A DNA stretch of 64,000 bases from Pseudomonas tensinigenes (GTDB lineage Bacteria > Pseudomonadota > Gammaproteobacteria > Pseudomonadales > Pseudomonadaceae), in NCBI RefSeq assembly GCF_014268445.2, contig NZ_CP077089.1, positions 4,147,501-4,211,500 of the forward strand. Direction: 5' to 3'. The position numbers and the translations under genes are program-made. Of this stretch, positions 1 to 8,789 are shown one piece after another (position 1 is the stretch's first letter; each line of letters begins with the position of its first letter). The notes beneath the pieces are model-generated. The model was not told where the DNA came from, did not search any database, and saw nothing but the letters and a program-made list of their open reading frames with translations.

Positions 1-535
1 GGCCCTCCTCTTCGAAACGATAGATCAGCACCCGGTCGTAACCGGTCATGGCCTGGATTTCCTTGACGCTGATGTCGTACAGCGCCTGCAACGTGGTGGC
101 CGCTTGCAGACGCTGGAGCATGCGCCCCAGATGCGTCTGGTTGCCGGCAACATTACGTGGCTGGAAGTTCTCGACGTGAATTTCCAGCTCCAGAATCAGC
201 ACGCCCTGATGCCGATGCAGCAGGCCCTCGAACGCGGTGCCGTTGAGCTTGAAGCGCAGCGGCTGCAAGTCTGACAGCGACGGATGCAGCAAGGCTTCGC
301 GCACTTGCGCCGCTTCGGCGTCGCCGATCAGGCTTTCCAGCGGCTCGCCGATCAGGCTCTGCGGCTCCCGGGCCAGCAGGGGTTCGACGTTGGCGCTGAC
401 CTGAATGATCGTCAGCTCAGGTTCGCTCAGTGTCAGCAGCAAGCCGTGGGGCTGGATCGCACCGGGGAAACGAATCGGCTCGTCGGCACAGTTGGCCAGC
501 AGTTCTTCAAAGGCTTCTTTGTCTTGCGGAGTCAT
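1..535 (-). CDS. bphP: Bacteriophytochrome, N-terminal part (gene runs off the window)
   Basis: This is the first 178 codons of a red/far-red photoreceptor kinase that binds biliverdin. The N-terminus carries a Cys at residue 16 followed by a PAS-type stretch with the motif RFPGAIQPHG, the usual place of the biliverdin-attachment Cys in bacterial phytochromes. The sequence ends in the GAF domain at MTGYDRVLIYRFEEEG, a canonical phytochrome motif. The PHY domain and kinase lie beyond position 1. The start overlaps the stop of bphO by 4 bases (ATGA type), so chromophore supply and receptor are translationally coupled. Family identity is firm; the C-terminal output domain cannot be seen. Confidence 0.93.
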   Translation of the reverse strand, partial: MTPQDKEAFEELLANCADEPIRFPGAIQPHGLLLTLSEPELTIIQVSANVEPLLAREPQSLIGEPLESLIGDAEAAQVREALLHPSLSDLQPLRFKLNGTAFEGLLHRHQGVLILELEIHVENFQPRNVAGNQTHLGRMLQRLQAATTLQALYDISVKEIQAMTGYDRVLIYRFEEEG

Positions 536-1146
536 GCCAGTACCTCCCGGCTTTCGAGCCAGTGCTCGAAACAGCTGAATGTGGTTTGTGCTGCCGTGAC
601 GACAGCGGCGCGCTCGGCGGCGCTCATTGGCCGACTGCCGAGGTATTCAATAAAGTCACGCCAGCGCCGGCCCGTGGCGGCGCCGTAGATATCGAGAAAA
701 GCCGCGCCGTTATTGGCTTCCAGGCCTAATCGTGAAGAGATTTCGCGGCGCAGAATCTGCCCGCCGAGGGTCGCACCCTCGAGGACGTAGAGCACGCCCA
801 GGCAGGCAGCGCTTGAGTCGATGAGCGGCAACTGCTCGCACTGCGGCAGGCTTTGCAGCGCTGCGGCAGATACGCCCAGGGCTAGCAGGTCGGCGCGCAG
901 GGTTGGCGTTTTGAGACGAGGCGTCAGTTCAAAATCGGCAGGAATGGCATCGCTGCGTAGCAAGGCGTTTTCCAGCGGCAGATAGAAGCCGTAATAAGCC
1001 TGCATCAGCCGCACAAAAGCCTGCGTATCGAGAGCATCGGAGAAAAAAGGAAGGCGTTTTTCCAGTGCGATGTGCAGTTCGGCAGTGCCGGCTCGCAGAT
1101 CTTGCAGCACCGGTGGCACATAAACTTCACGGGCCTTTGCTTGCAT
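532..1146 (-). CDS. bphO: Biliverdin-producing heme oxygenase BphO
   Basis: A heme oxygenase of about 204 residues that opens heme to biliverdin, the chromophore of the adjoining phytochrome. The N-terminal stretch TAELHIALEKRLPFF holds His25, the expected proximal heme ligand, and the central motif LYVLEGATLGGQ is the distal-helix signature of the family. A longer reading frame reaches back to 1299, but the Met at 1146 is preferred: it begins just before the conserved part, and AAGAGCG lies upstream as a weak ribosome site. It forms a two-gene operon with bphP, the usual arrangement in pseudomonads. Confidence 0.93.
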   Translation of the reverse strand: MQAKAREVYVPPVLQDLRAGTAELHIALEKRLPFFSDALDTQAFVRLMQAYYGFYLPLENALLRSDAIPADFELTPRLKTPTLRADLLALGVSAAALQSLPQCEQLPLIDSSAACLGVLYVLEGATLGGQILRREISSRLGLEANNGAAFLDIYGAATGRRWRDFIEYLGSRPMSAAERAAVVTAAQTTFSCFEHWLESREVLA

Positions 1147-1421
1147 GTAGATCGCTCTTGGTGGGGCCGCCTGGGGCCAAACGGGGTGGGGGCAACGTCG
1201 GCGAAATTTTACACGGCAATCGCCATTTCTGACCGGATAGATAGTTTTTTCTGACAAAACCATCACCCTATGACTGATACAGAGTGAAAGCTTCTGCAAA
1301 AAGTTCGACCGCGTTGCCCAACAGCGCCGGGCGCTGTACCGCGACAGCGCTGCGTGACTGTATGGGTCTGGGCGCGTGGGGGCTGTGATAAAAATATCGT
1401 TCTCGTTACTGGAGTGCCGTC

Positions 1422-2042
1422 ATGGATCTCGCCACGCTCATCCTGTTTCTTCCGGCCTGTTTCGCCCTGAACATGGCCCCCGGACCAAACAATCTGCTGT
1501 CGGTCAGCAACGCCACGCGTTATGGCTTTCGCCGCGCCTGCACGGCGGGCATCGGGCGGATTCTGGCGTTCGCCGGGATGATTGCGCTGGCCGGTGCGGG
1601 CCTGTCGGTAGTGCTGCAGACCTCGGAATGGCTGTTCCATGCGATCAAGATCATTGGCGCGGGGTATCTGCTGTATCTGGCCTGGCAGTTGTGGCGGGCC
1701 AATCCCGAAGCCGAGCAGCAAGTAACGGGCGCGACCGTTGGTTTTTTTGCATTGGCGCGGCAGGAGTTTCTGGTGGCGGCGGGCAATCCGAAGGCGATCC
1801 TGTTGTTTACCGCGTTTCTGCCGCAGTTCGTCGACCCGGCGCACCCGGTGCCGGCGCAATTCGCGGTACTCGGCGTGCTGTTCCTTTTACTGGAGTGGAT
1901 TGCCATCAGCGCCTACGCCTGGATGGGCCTGCACATGCGCCGCTGGTTCGCCGAGCCGCGCGGCAAACGGATCTTCAATCGTTGCTGCGCAGGCTTGCTG
2001 TCGGCAGCGGCTTCAGTGCTGTTGATGGCGAAACGCGCTTAA
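1422..2042 (+). CDS. LysE/RhtB family amino acid exporter
   Basis: A 206-residue inner-membrane protein of the LysE/RhtB exporter family, which expels amino acids or related metabolites. The N-terminus shows the family motif NMAPGPNNLL followed by about six hydrophobic segments. The length is normal for the family. GGAG lies 8 bases before the ATG. It converges on the VOC gene and the two stops overlap by a few bases. The substrate cannot be read from the sequence. Confidence 0.9.
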   Translation: MDLATLILFLPACFALNMAPGPNNLLSVSNATRYGFRRACTAGIGRILAFAGMIALAGAGLSVVLQTSEWLFHAIKIIGAGYLLYLAWQLWRANPEAEQQVTGATVGFFALARQEFLVAAGNPKAILLFTAFLPQFVDPAHPVPAQFAVLGVLFLLLEWIAISAYAWMGLHMRRWFAEPRGKRIFNRCCAGLLSAAASVLLMAKRA

Positions 2043-2452
2043 GCCTCGGACGGGCCTTTGAGTTCGACCTGATTGCCGTCCGGGTCGAAGCAGTACAGCG
2101 ACAGCCCTTTGCCTTCGGCGCCGAAGCGTGATTCGGCTTTTGCGGCGGTGAGACCGAAGGTTTGCAGATGTGCAATCAGTGCAGCCTCATCAAATGGCTC
2201 AATGCGCAGGCAGAAGTGATCGACATTACGCCGCTCGGCCCCGGCCGCCCCGCCGCCCTTGCGGCCGAGTTCGCCTTGCAGGTCGACGAGGTCGATCATC
2301 GACGTGCCGGCGCGCAGGTGTATCAGGCCCAGCGGTTCGTTGCGCTTGACCACTTCGGCGCCGAACACCTGGCTGTAGAAGTCGATGCTGCGTTGCAGAT
2401 CGGCGACGCGCAGGACGATGTGATCAATGTGTTGGATGGAAAACGGATGCAT
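2039..2452 (-). CDS. VOC (glyoxalase/bleomycin resistance) family protein
   Basis: A 137-residue single-domain vicinal oxygen chelate protein. It opens with IQHIDHIVLRVADLQRSIDFY, whose first part gives the metal-ligand His pattern, and closes with CFDPDGNQVELKG, which carries the final Glu ligand. Between them is VDHFCLRIEPFD, the second beta-alpha-beta module. Such proteins are metal-dependent isomerases, dioxygenases or resistance proteins, and the substrate is not evident here. The frame is open much further upstream to 3121, but that extension is a shadow of ada, so the Met at 2452 (MHPFSIQ) is taken as the start. Confidence 0.88.
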   Translation of the reverse strand: MHPFSIQHIDHIVLRVADLQRSIDFYSQVFGAEVVKRNEPLGLIHLRAGTSMIDLVDLQGELGRKGGGAAGAERRNVDHFCLRIEPFDEAALIAHLQTFGLTAAKAESRFGAEGKGLSLYCFDPDGNQVELKGPSEA

Positions 2453-2472
2453 CGGGCACACCTCAACAAACG

Positions 2473-2584
2473 GTAGGAGCTGCCGATAGCGGCGATCTGG
2501 GATTTTGGGACGCCGAGCGTCCCGGGCTGCATTCCCACGCAGAGCGTGGTAACGATCAAGATCGCAGCCTGCGGCAGCTCCTAC
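2473..2584. repeat. Composite intergenic palindrome of the GTAGGAGCTGCCG type
   Basis: The outer arms GTAGGAGCTGCCG and CGGCAGCTCCTAC are inverted copies. The interior holds a second palindromic piece, TTCCCACGCAGAGCGTGGTAACGATC, described here by its position at about 2532-2557. Related elements occur at 35881-35963 and 51017-51104, so this is a dispersed repeat family distinct from the GAGCGAGCCTGCTCGCG REPINs. It fills the gap between the divergent VOC gene and ada. Confidence 0.8.
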
Positions 2585-2662
2585 ACGGTAGTTCAGGGGA
2601 TTTGAAAATTCACTGTCGATTTTTCGGTGGAGCCATCGAGAATCTGGTTTTACTCTCGAACC

Positions 2663-3745
2663 ATGAACATACAAACCGCTGTCCTGCCGCCCCACGCCGA
2701 AATGGTTCGCGCCATGCTCGAACGCGACACTGCCTATGAAGGCGTGTTCTTCACGGCCGTGAAAACCACCGGGATCTTCTGCCGCCCCAGTTGCACGGCG
2801 CGCAAGCCGAAACCGGAGAATGTCGAGTTCTTCGCTCATGCCGATGACTGTCTGTCGGCGGGCTATCGCGCCTGCCTGCGCTGCAAACCGCTGGACGCCG
2901 CCGCCATCGCCCCGGACTGGGTGCAGCGACTGCTCAAAGCCGTGGAAGCCGATCCGGAGGTGCGCTGGAGCGATGCGCAGTTGCTCGCCGAAGGCATCGA
3001 GCCGCTGAAGCTGCGGCGCTGGTTCAAGCAGCATTTCGGCATGACCTTCCATGCATGGCTGCGCACGCGCCGGCTGGGCATGGCGCTGGGCGGGATCAAG
3101 CAAGGTGCGTCGATTGACCATGCCGCGTTTGATTCGGGCTATGAGTCACTGAGTGGTTTTCGCGATGCCTTTCAGAAGTCATTCCACATCACCCCGGGCC
3201 GCGTCGCCCAGAGTGAGCCACTGCTGTTCACCCGGCTGACCACGCCGCTGGGGCCGATGATCGCCATGGCCGAACGCCGTGGGCTGGTGTTGCTGGAGTT
3301 CCTGGATCGGCCGGCGCTGACCCGCGAAGTCGAAGAGTTACAGAATCGCTACGGCTACGCAGTCGCGCCGGGGCACAACGCGCATTTGCAGCAGATCGAG
3401 CAGCAACTGGCGCAGTATTTCGCCGGCAAGCTGAACACCTTTACTGTGCCGCTGCACTTGCCCGGCAGCGAGTTTGCCCGGCAGGTCTGGTCAGCGTTGC
3501 TGCAAATCCCCTACGGTCACACCAGTACATACGGCGCCATCGCCGCCAGTTTGGGCAAACCCGGCGCCAGTCGCGCGGTCGGTCTGGCCAACGGGCACAA
3601 TCGTTTGTCGATTGTGGTGCCCTGCCATCGGGTGATCGGCGCGGATGGCTCGCTGACCGGCTATGGTGGTGGGCAGCCGCGCAAAGCGTTTCTGCTGCGG
3701 CTGGAAAACGCCGCCGTGCAGCTCACCCGACAACTGGCATTCTGA
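2663..3745 (+). CDS. ada: Bifunctional methyltransferase and transcriptional activator Ada
   Basis: Ada repairs methylphosphotriesters and O6-methylguanine in DNA and, once methylated, activates the adaptive response. The N-terminal zinc domain has Cys40, Cys44, Cys71 and Cys74 (FCRPSC and CLRC). An AraC-type helix-turn-helix follows (about 90-185), then the methyltransferase domain with the active site PCHRV, its acceptor being Cys321. At 360 residues it is full length with both acceptor sites intact. The frame opens at 2627, but the ATG at 2663 gives the normal N-terminus. It leads an operon with the PEP-mutase family gene and the glycosylase. Confidence 0.95.
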   Translation: MNIQTAVLPPHAEMVRAMLERDTAYEGVFFTAVKTTGIFCRPSCTARKPKPENVEFFAHADDCLSAGYRACLRCKPLDAAAIAPDWVQRLLKAVEADPEVRWSDAQLLAEGIEPLKLRRWFKQHFGMTFHAWLRTRRLGMALGGIKQGASIDHAAFDSGYESLSGFRDAFQKSFHITPGRVAQSEPLLFTRLTTPLGPMIAMAERRGLVLLEFLDRPALTREVEELQNRYGYAVAPGHNAHLQQIEQQLAQYFAGKLNTFTVPLHLPGSEFARQVWSALLQIPYGHTSTYGAIAASLGKPGASRAVGLANGHNRLSIVVPCHRVIGADGSLTGYGGGQPRKAFLLRLENAAVQLTRQLAF

Positions 3746-3777
3746 CCAACCCCATCAACTGACAAGAAGGATTTTTG

Positions 3778-4575
3778 ATGAACGCGCTCGCTACGCAGTT
3801 TCACCAGTTGCACCAGCAAGGCCTGTTGATTCTGACCAATGTCGCCGACGCCACCGGTGCGCGACTGGTCGAGCACTTGGGCGGTAAAGCCGTGGCCACC
3901 AGCAGTGCGGCGGTGGCCTGGGCACACGGGTATCCGGACGGCAACACCCTGCCCCTTGAACGACTGGTGTCGACGGTGGAATCTATCGCCCGGGTGATTA
4001 GTATTCCATTGACCGTGGATGTCGAGGCCGGGTATTCCGATGACCTCGGGCGCGTGGCCGAAGTGCTCGATGCGGTGATCGCGGCGGGTGCCGTCGGCAT
4101 CAATATCGAGGATGGTTCGGCGGATCCTGAATTGCTCGCGCGCAAGATCGAAGTGGCACGACAAGTGGCCGGTAAGCGCGATGTGCAACTGTTCATCAAT
4201 GCGCGCACCGATGTCTATCTGAAAAGCCTTGTGCCAGCCGAGGATCGCGTCGCCGAGACCCTGCATCGGGCGGCGCTGTATCAAGCGGCCGGCGCTGATG
4301 GTTTGTTCGCGGCGGGTGTCACGTCGGCCTATGAAATCGAGGCCATCTGCAAGGGCACTGCGCTGCCGGTCAATGTCCTTGGGTTCGCTTGCCTGCCTTC
4401 GCCTGAAGAACTGCAAGCGCTGGGCGTGCGCCGCTTGAGCGCGGGTTCCGGCATTGCCGAATTCCTCTATGGCGCGATGGGTGGGCTGGTGAAAAGCTTT
4501 CTGGCCAGCGGCAAACTCGATAGTCATGACCTCAAGGCGTTCACTTATGGCGAAGTCAACGGCTTGCTGAAATAG
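3778..4575 (+). CDS. Isocitrate lyase / PEP mutase superfamily protein
   Basis: A 265-residue single-domain TIM-barrel protein of the PEP mutase/isocitrate lyase superfamily. Visible signatures are the metal-site region VDVEAGYSDD, the GINIEDGS strand and FINARTDVYL. Members cleave or form C-C or P-C bonds next to a carboxylate (for example methylisocitrate, oxaloacetate or phosphonopyruvate). The lyase catalytic loop KKCGH of true isocitrate lyases is not present, so the substrate is open. It lies 32 bases after ada and one base before the glycosylase, so it is co-transcribed with alkylation repair. The ATG at 3778 follows AAGAAGGA. Confidence 0.85.
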   Translation: MNALATQFHQLHQQGLLILTNVADATGARLVEHLGGKAVATSSAAVAWAHGYPDGNTLPLERLVSTVESIARVISIPLTVDVEAGYSDDLGRVAEVLDAVIAAGAVGINIEDGSADPELLARKIEVARQVAGKRDVQLFINARTDVYLKSLVPAEDRVAETLHRAALYQAAGADGLFAAGVTSAYEIEAICKGTALPVNVLGFACLPSPEELQALGVRRLSAGSGIAEFLYGAMGGLVKSFLASGKLDSHDLKAFTYGEVNGLLK

Positions 4576-4576
4576 C

Positions 4577-5206
4577 ATGGCCGATGTCTATCAAGCGGCC
4601 AGCGAGTTTCTGGCTGCGCTCGACCCGGACTGGCAGCGTCACATTGCCGCTGCCGGCCCATGCCTGCATCAACCGCATCCGGCACGCGATCCGTATGAAT
4701 CGCTGGTGCGGGCGATTGCTTATCAGCAACTGCATGCCAAGGCCGGCGATGCGATTGTCGGGCGGTTGGTGGGGTTGTTTGCGGGTCAGACGTTTCCTCG
4801 TCCCGAGCAGATTCTGGCGACGGATTTCGAGCGCATGCGCAGTTGCGGGTTTTCCGCAGGCAAGATCGCGACGATTCAGGGGATTGCCCAGGCGACGCTG
4901 GATGGCGTAGTACCGGATTACGCCACGGCGCTGGCGATGGACGATGAGGCGTTGATTGAGCGCCTGGTCAGTTTGCGCGGGGTGGGTCGCTGGACGGTGG
5001 AGATGTTGTTGATCTACAGCCTGGAGCGCATGGATATTCTGCCGGCCGATGACTTTGGTGTGCGCGAGGGTTATCGGCGGTTGAAGGGGTTGGAGGTGCA
5101 GCCGACGCGCAGGCAGATGGTTGAGATTGGATTGGCGTGGCGGCCGTATCGGACGGTGGCGGCTTGGTATTTGTGGCGGGTGCCGAAACCGCTGCCCTCA
5201 CCCTAG
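4577..5206 (+). CDS. DNA-3-methyladenine glycosylase II (AlkA type)
   Basis: A 209-residue HhH-GPD glycosylase that removes alkylated bases from DNA. The hairpin-helix-hairpin and catalytic loop read LRGVGRWTVEMLLI, then LPADDFGVREG, where Asp159 is in the place of the AlkA catalytic Asp. It lacks the N-terminal domain of E. coli AlkA (282 aa), like the short bacterial forms. It starts one base after the previous stop, which puts it in the ada operon. Its last codons and the TAG stop fall inside the first arm of the CCCTCACCCTAGCCCTCTCCC repeat, so the insertion of that repeat set the present C-terminus (LPSP). Confidence 0.92.
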   Translation: MADVYQAASEFLAALDPDWQRHIAAAGPCLHQPHPARDPYESLVRAIAYQQLHAKAGDAIVGRLVGLFAGQTFPRPEQILATDFERMRSCGFSAGKIATIQGIAQATLDGVVPDYATALAMDDEALIERLVSLRGVGRWTVEMLLIYSLERMDILPADDFGVREGYRRLKGLEVQPTRRQMVEIGLAWRPYRTVAAWYLWRVPKPLPSP

Positions 5207-5393
5207 CCCTCTCCCAGTGGGAGAGGGAACTGATTGGGGGATATTGGAGATTTACGCCGACTTGAAATAGCGCCTGTGAATCCATGATCGCCAAAACCTG
5301 AATCCATAATCGACTGGATCTTTCAGGTCGATGGATGGCACAAGACACCTCGGTCAGTCCCCTCTCCCTCCGGGAGAGGGCTAGGGTGAGGGG
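5195..5393. repeat. CCCTCACCCTAGCCCTCTCCC-type intergenic element, copy 1
   Basis: The element is bounded by inverted arms: CCCTCACCCTAGCCCTCTCC at the left and the reverse complement ending CTAGGGTGAGGGG at the right, each next to a GGGAGAGGG hairpin. The centre carries a TGAATCCATAATCGAC segment followed by a CAGGTCGATGGAT segment. Copies or part copies are at 21526-21854, 45114-45290, 51119-51165 and 63216-63571. It covers most of the 330-base gap after the glycosylase gene; the remaining 140 bases to 5536 hold only the upstream region of the DoxX gene, where nothing else was recognised. Confidence 0.85.
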
Positions 5394-5536
5394 CTTTTGA
5401 CTGTATCGCACTGTATACCCCGAAGCCTCAGACACACCCAACGCACAATCCCCCACCCCGCCGACACATCCCCGATACACCCCGACGCTGAAATACCCCG
5501 GTCGATTCAACTTGTTCAATCCACCGGAGACGCATC

Positions 5537-6052
5537 ATGACCGCCACCCTTTCAACCGCCGTCAAAGGCCTGCACCTGAACCTCGATCGCGCCGGCACCT
5601 GGCTCGCCCCTCTGACCCTGCGCCTATTCATCGCCTGGGAATTCTTCGAGTCCGGGCTGGAGAAATTCAACGGGCAGAACTGGTTCGAAGATATTCAGGA
5701 GCGCTTCCCGTTTCCGTTCGACCATCTACCGGCAACGCTGAACTGGGAACTGTCGATGTGGGCCGAGCTGATCTGTGCGCTAGCGATCCTGGTCGGTGTC
5801 GGCACACGAATCTCGGCGATCTCGCTGATCGTGGTCACCGTCGTCGCCACCGCCGCGGTGCACTGGCCCGCTGACTGGTCGTCGCTGAGCGAGTTGGCGC
5901 AGGGTTATGCGATCACCAATAAAGGCTTTGGCAACTTCAAGTTGCCGGCGATCTACCTTGCGGCGCTGATACCACTGGTGTTCGCCGGCGCTGGCAAGTT
6001 GAGCATCGATGCGTGGCTGGCGCAGGTGTTCTGGCACCGCCACGCTCGCTGA
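5537..6052 (+). CDS. DoxX family membrane protein
   Basis: A 171-residue inner-membrane protein with four hydrophobic helices, typical of the DoxX family. The N-terminal part [21 protein letters not shown] and the late motif [17 protein letters not shown] match the family pattern of a short amphipathic start followed by a Lys/Gly turn. Related proteins are linked to redox stress or to metallophore-type peptide clusters, but no such partner lies next to it here. The ATG follows CCGGAGACGCATC, a good ribosome site. The precise role is unknown. Confidence 0.82.
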   Translation: MTATLSTAVKGLHLNLDRAGTWLAPLTLRLFIAWEFFESGLEKFNGQNWFEDIQERFPFPFDHLPATLNWELSMWAELICALAILVGVGTRISAISLIVVTVVATAAVHWPADWSSLSELAQGYAITNKGFGNFKLPAIYLAALIPLVFAGAGKLSIDAWLAQVFWHRHAR

Positions 6053-6055
6053 GGC

Positions 6056-7672
6056 TCAATGCGCGCGATCAAGCCCGACGAGCAAGGCGCTGTCGCGACT
6101 GTAGATGTCCGGCGAATAGCGCACATGGCCAGCGCTGTCGACCTGCGCGGTCCAGTAGGTCATCAGGATCGGCACTGGCGCCGACAAGCGAAATTCGTGG
6201 GTGGTGCCGGTGGCCAGCAAGGTTTCGGTGCGGGCCTTTTCCGCCGGGGTCAGCAGCAGATCGCGCAGCTGCATCGGGTGCTCGACGCGCACGCAACCGG
6301 AGCTGAAGGCCCGCGGGCCTTTTTCGAACAGCGCCTTGCTTGGCGTGTCGTGCAGGTACACCGAAAATGGGTTGGGAAAGCGGATAACCATTTGCCCCAG
6401 CGGATTACGCGGCCCGGCATCCTGACGCAGCATGATGTTGCCGGGGTTGTCCCAATCGATGTCCGCTGCCGCCAGCGGCTGTCCGTTGGCGTCGAGCACC
6501 TGCAGGTTCTGTCGACTGAGGAAGGTCTGATCCTTGCGGATCTCCGGCAGTTTGTCCTCCTTCCAGATGGTCGGCGGCACGGTCCAGGTCGGATTCAGGG
6601 TCAGGCGCGTGACACGGGACTTCAGCAACGGGGTCTGGCGCTCGGCACGGCCGACCTGGGTACGGGTCTGCCATACGGGCACGCCGCCCTGATACAACGT
6701 CAGTTCAGCGGCGGCGACGTTGACCAGCAGGCCATTGGGTTCCATGTCCTGGGACATCCAGCGGAAACGTTCGAGATTGACCCGCAGTTGTTCACGGCGC
6801 GTCAGCGGAGTGATGTTGAGTTCGGCAATCGTCCCCGGTCCGACCACGCCATCAGCCTGGAGCGAATGGTTGGCCTGAAAACTCTTCACCGCGTCGACCA
6901 GAACGCCGTCATACGCATTGCCGGGTGTACCAATGATCTGAGTCAGATAGCCTTCGCTGTACAGACGCTGAGCCAGTTCCGGCACGCGTTGGTCTTCCAT
7001 GTCCGGGCGCAGTAGCGGCCCGTTGCCCACCGATTGCCATTGCGGCAAGGCTTTGAGCCGTTGCGCCGCGTACAGCTGACGCAGATCCTGATATTGCGCC
7101 AGACGCGGCCGCGCCAGGTCGAACGCAGCGGGAATGTCGTGCATGCCCGGTACGGCGATCGCCAACAATTCCGCCTGACGGTCACGCGGGGTGGCGTCGG
7201 CATGCCACAGCGGTTCGAAGTGTGATTGCAGCAGGCTTCCGTAATGCAGATCCTGCAGGGCCTGGAGGTAGTTGCGGCTGATATCGATGTCGGCACACAA
7301 CTCGCCATCCTGAGGCGCCGTGGTCGCGACCGGATAGCGCTTTGGATTGAGACCATCATCGGCCAACAGCTGTAATTGTGCCTGCAACATCGGCAATCGC
7401 GCAGATTCACTCGCCCACACCGGCATCCAGTCCTGCTGCTGGTAGAAGGCTTGCAGTTGCGTCAGCGCCGGGCCGTTGAGCTGTGCCGCAATCGCCGGGC
7501 ACGACTGCGGCAGGCTGATCAAGACAGCCTGCAACGGACTTTGCGGCTCGACCGGCATCTCGGCCGGTGGCGTTGGCAATGTCTCCAGCGGCGGCAACGG
7601 CTCATCGGCACAAGCGACAAACGGCGCAGCGAGCAAACAAATGCTCAAGTAGCATGCGTACTTTTTGAACAA
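6056..7672 (-). CDS. L,D-transpeptidase of the YcbB/LdtD type
   Basis: A 538-residue secreted enzyme that makes 3-3 cross-links in peptidoglycan. An N-terminal signal peptide (about 1-22, ending ACA) is followed by a helical region, a peptidoglycan-binding domain (around 255-285, with FQANHSLQADGVVGPGT) and the YkuD catalytic domain. The active site is SGCVRV with the nucleophile Cys460, preceded by the conserved YLHDTPSK. Domain order and size match the large LdtD class. It is divergent from a second, smaller L,D-transpeptidase gene, with about 150 bases between the two starts. Confidence 0.92.
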   Translation of the reverse strand: MFKKYACYLSICLLAAPFVACADEPLPPLETLPTPPAEMPVEPQSPLQAVLISLPQSCPAIAAQLNGPALTQLQAFYQQQDWMPVWASESARLPMLQAQLQLLADDGLNPKRYPVATTAPQDGELCADIDISRNYLQALQDLHYGSLLQSHFEPLWHADATPRDRQAELLAIAVPGMHDIPAAFDLARPRLAQYQDLRQLYAAQRLKALPQWQSVGNGPLLRPDMEDQRVPELAQRLYSEGYLTQIIGTPGNAYDGVLVDAVKSFQANHSLQADGVVGPGTIAELNITPLTRREQLRVNLERFRWMSQDMEPNGLLVNVAAAELTLYQGGVPVWQTRTQVGRAERQTPLLKSRVTRLTLNPTWTVPPTIWKEDKLPEIRKDQTFLSRQNLQVLDANGQPLAAADIDWDNPGNIMLRQDAGPRNPLGQMVIRFPNPFSVYLHDTPSKALFEKGPRAFSSGCVRVEHPMQLRDLLLTPAEKARTETLLATGTTHEFRLSAPVPILMTYWTAQVDSAGHVRYSPDIYSRDSALLVGLDRAH

Positions 7673-7823
7673 CTGCTTTACTCCAATCCATGGCCGTCCA
7701 GATGATGGCCAACCTTACATCAGGTGCGCTTGAGAGTCAGGCTCGATCGACGGGCTTGCGGGTATTGACTGGGAGTCAGGAGCCAAAGTGCCAAATAAGT
7801 AGCAAGTGAGGACACTTTATAAA

Positions 7824-8534
7824 ATGTTGACGTTTTTGCGCCGACTTCTGTTGACTGCCACCGCTCTCGTCGTGACCAGTCCCGTTTTTGCCGCCGGCAA
7901 ACCATCGCCGGTTCTCTTCACCAGCCTCGCGCACGCCGCGCCAGAACTCAATCCCCAAGCGCTGAAAGGTGCATTGAGCGCCATGCAATGCGCGGTCAAC
8001 AACGGTGCGAAGCCGTCCCGCCACCTGGCGATCATCGACTATTCGCAACCGTCCACCGAACGCCGACTGTGGATCTTCGACCTCAGCAAAAAGAAATTGG
8101 TGCTGCGCGATCTGGTCGCTCATGGGTCCAACTCCGGGGAAAACTTCGCTACGCAGTTTTCCAATGTCGAAGGCAGCTACCAGTCCAGCCTCGGCCTGTT
8201 CCGCACGCAGGAAAGCTACAGCGGCACCCACGGTTATTCGCTGCGCATGGACGGTCTGGAGCCAGGCTTCAATGACATGGCCCGCGATCGCGCCATCGTC
8301 ATTCACGCCGCCAGTTACGTAAACCCGTTGTGGAGCAAGAAACAGGGGCGCATCGGTCGCAGTCAGGGTTGCCCGGCGGTTCGACCACAGATTGCCAAGC
8401 AGGTGATCGACCGGTTGAAGAATGGCCAGTTCATGTTTTCGTGGTATCCGGATCAGCGCTGGTTGAAGTCGTCGCCGTACCTGAACTGCCAGCCGCAGCA
8501 GGTGGCGAGCATTCTCAATACCCATGCGAGCTGA
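7824..8534 (+). CDS. Murein L,D-transpeptidase catalytic domain protein, exported
   Basis: A 236-residue exported protein of the YkuD-like family that carries its active Cys in RSQGCPAV (Cys183) after the conserved His in IVIHAASYV. A signal peptide ends near FAAG. It lacks a peptidoglycan-binding module, unlike its divergent neighbour. The ATG at 7824 was chosen over the GTG at 7806 because GTGAGG lies about 12 bases upstream of the ATG and the hydrophobic signal starts there. Its exact reaction (cross-linking or lipoprotein attachment) cannot be told from sequence. Confidence 0.85.
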   Translation: MLTFLRRLLLTATALVVTSPVFAAGKPSPVLFTSLAHAAPELNPQALKGALSAMQCAVNNGAKPSRHLAIIDYSQPSTERRLWIFDLSKKKLVLRDLVAHGSNSGENFATQFSNVEGSYQSSLGLFRTQESYSGTHGYSLRMDGLEPGFNDMARDRAIVIHAASYVNPLWSKKQGRIGRSQGCPAVRPQIAKQVIDRLKNGQFMFSWYPDQRWLKSSPYLNCQPQQVASILNTHAS

Positions 8535-8550
8535 CAGAGCATCCCAATTC

Positions 8551-8646
8551 CCCTGTGGGAGCGAGCCTGCTCGCGAATGCGCTGGGTCAGACACTTTAAA
8601 TGTGTGCTGACATACCGCATTCGCGAGCAGGCTCGCTCCCACAGGG
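8551..8646. repeat. REPIN (paired REP sequences)
   Basis: Two inverted copies of CCTGTGGGAGCGAGCCTGCT with its CGCGAATGC extension flank a spacer of about 30 bases. Pairs of this kind are non-autonomous elements thought to be moved by a RAYT transposase; no RAYT gene is in the window. Confidence 0.92.
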
Positions 8647-8683
8647 ATAGTGTTCCTTCAGTTAAACCGTTTTCATCCGTTTC

Positions 8684-8709
8684 ATTACAACTTTGTCATT
8701 CAGCTGTCG
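8684..8709 (+). promoter_or_regulatory. Candidate response-regulator site
   Basis: Upstream of the DUF2790 gene the sequence ATTACAACTTTGTCATT is followed by CAGCTGTCGG. The two TGTC(A/G) cores are 11 bases apart, the spacing usual for tandem OmpR/PhoB-type binding. This suggests autoregulation by the adjoining response regulator. It is inference from spacing only. Confidence 0.3.
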
Positions 8710-8789
8710 GTTTGCCGTGCGGATCGCTCGGTAGCCTGAAGTTGTCCCGGCGCCAATGCCGATCAACTTTGACCACTGAGTGACTGACC

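Noticed and set aside
2453..3121. N-terminal extension of the VOC protein on the minus strand
   Set aside because: It is the antisense shadow of ada and of the palindrome; the VOC domain is complete from 2452.
3661..4578. 305-codon minus-strand frame opposite the PEP-mutase family gene
   Set aside because: Low-complexity basic and His-rich translation; the plus strand has a clear family protein.
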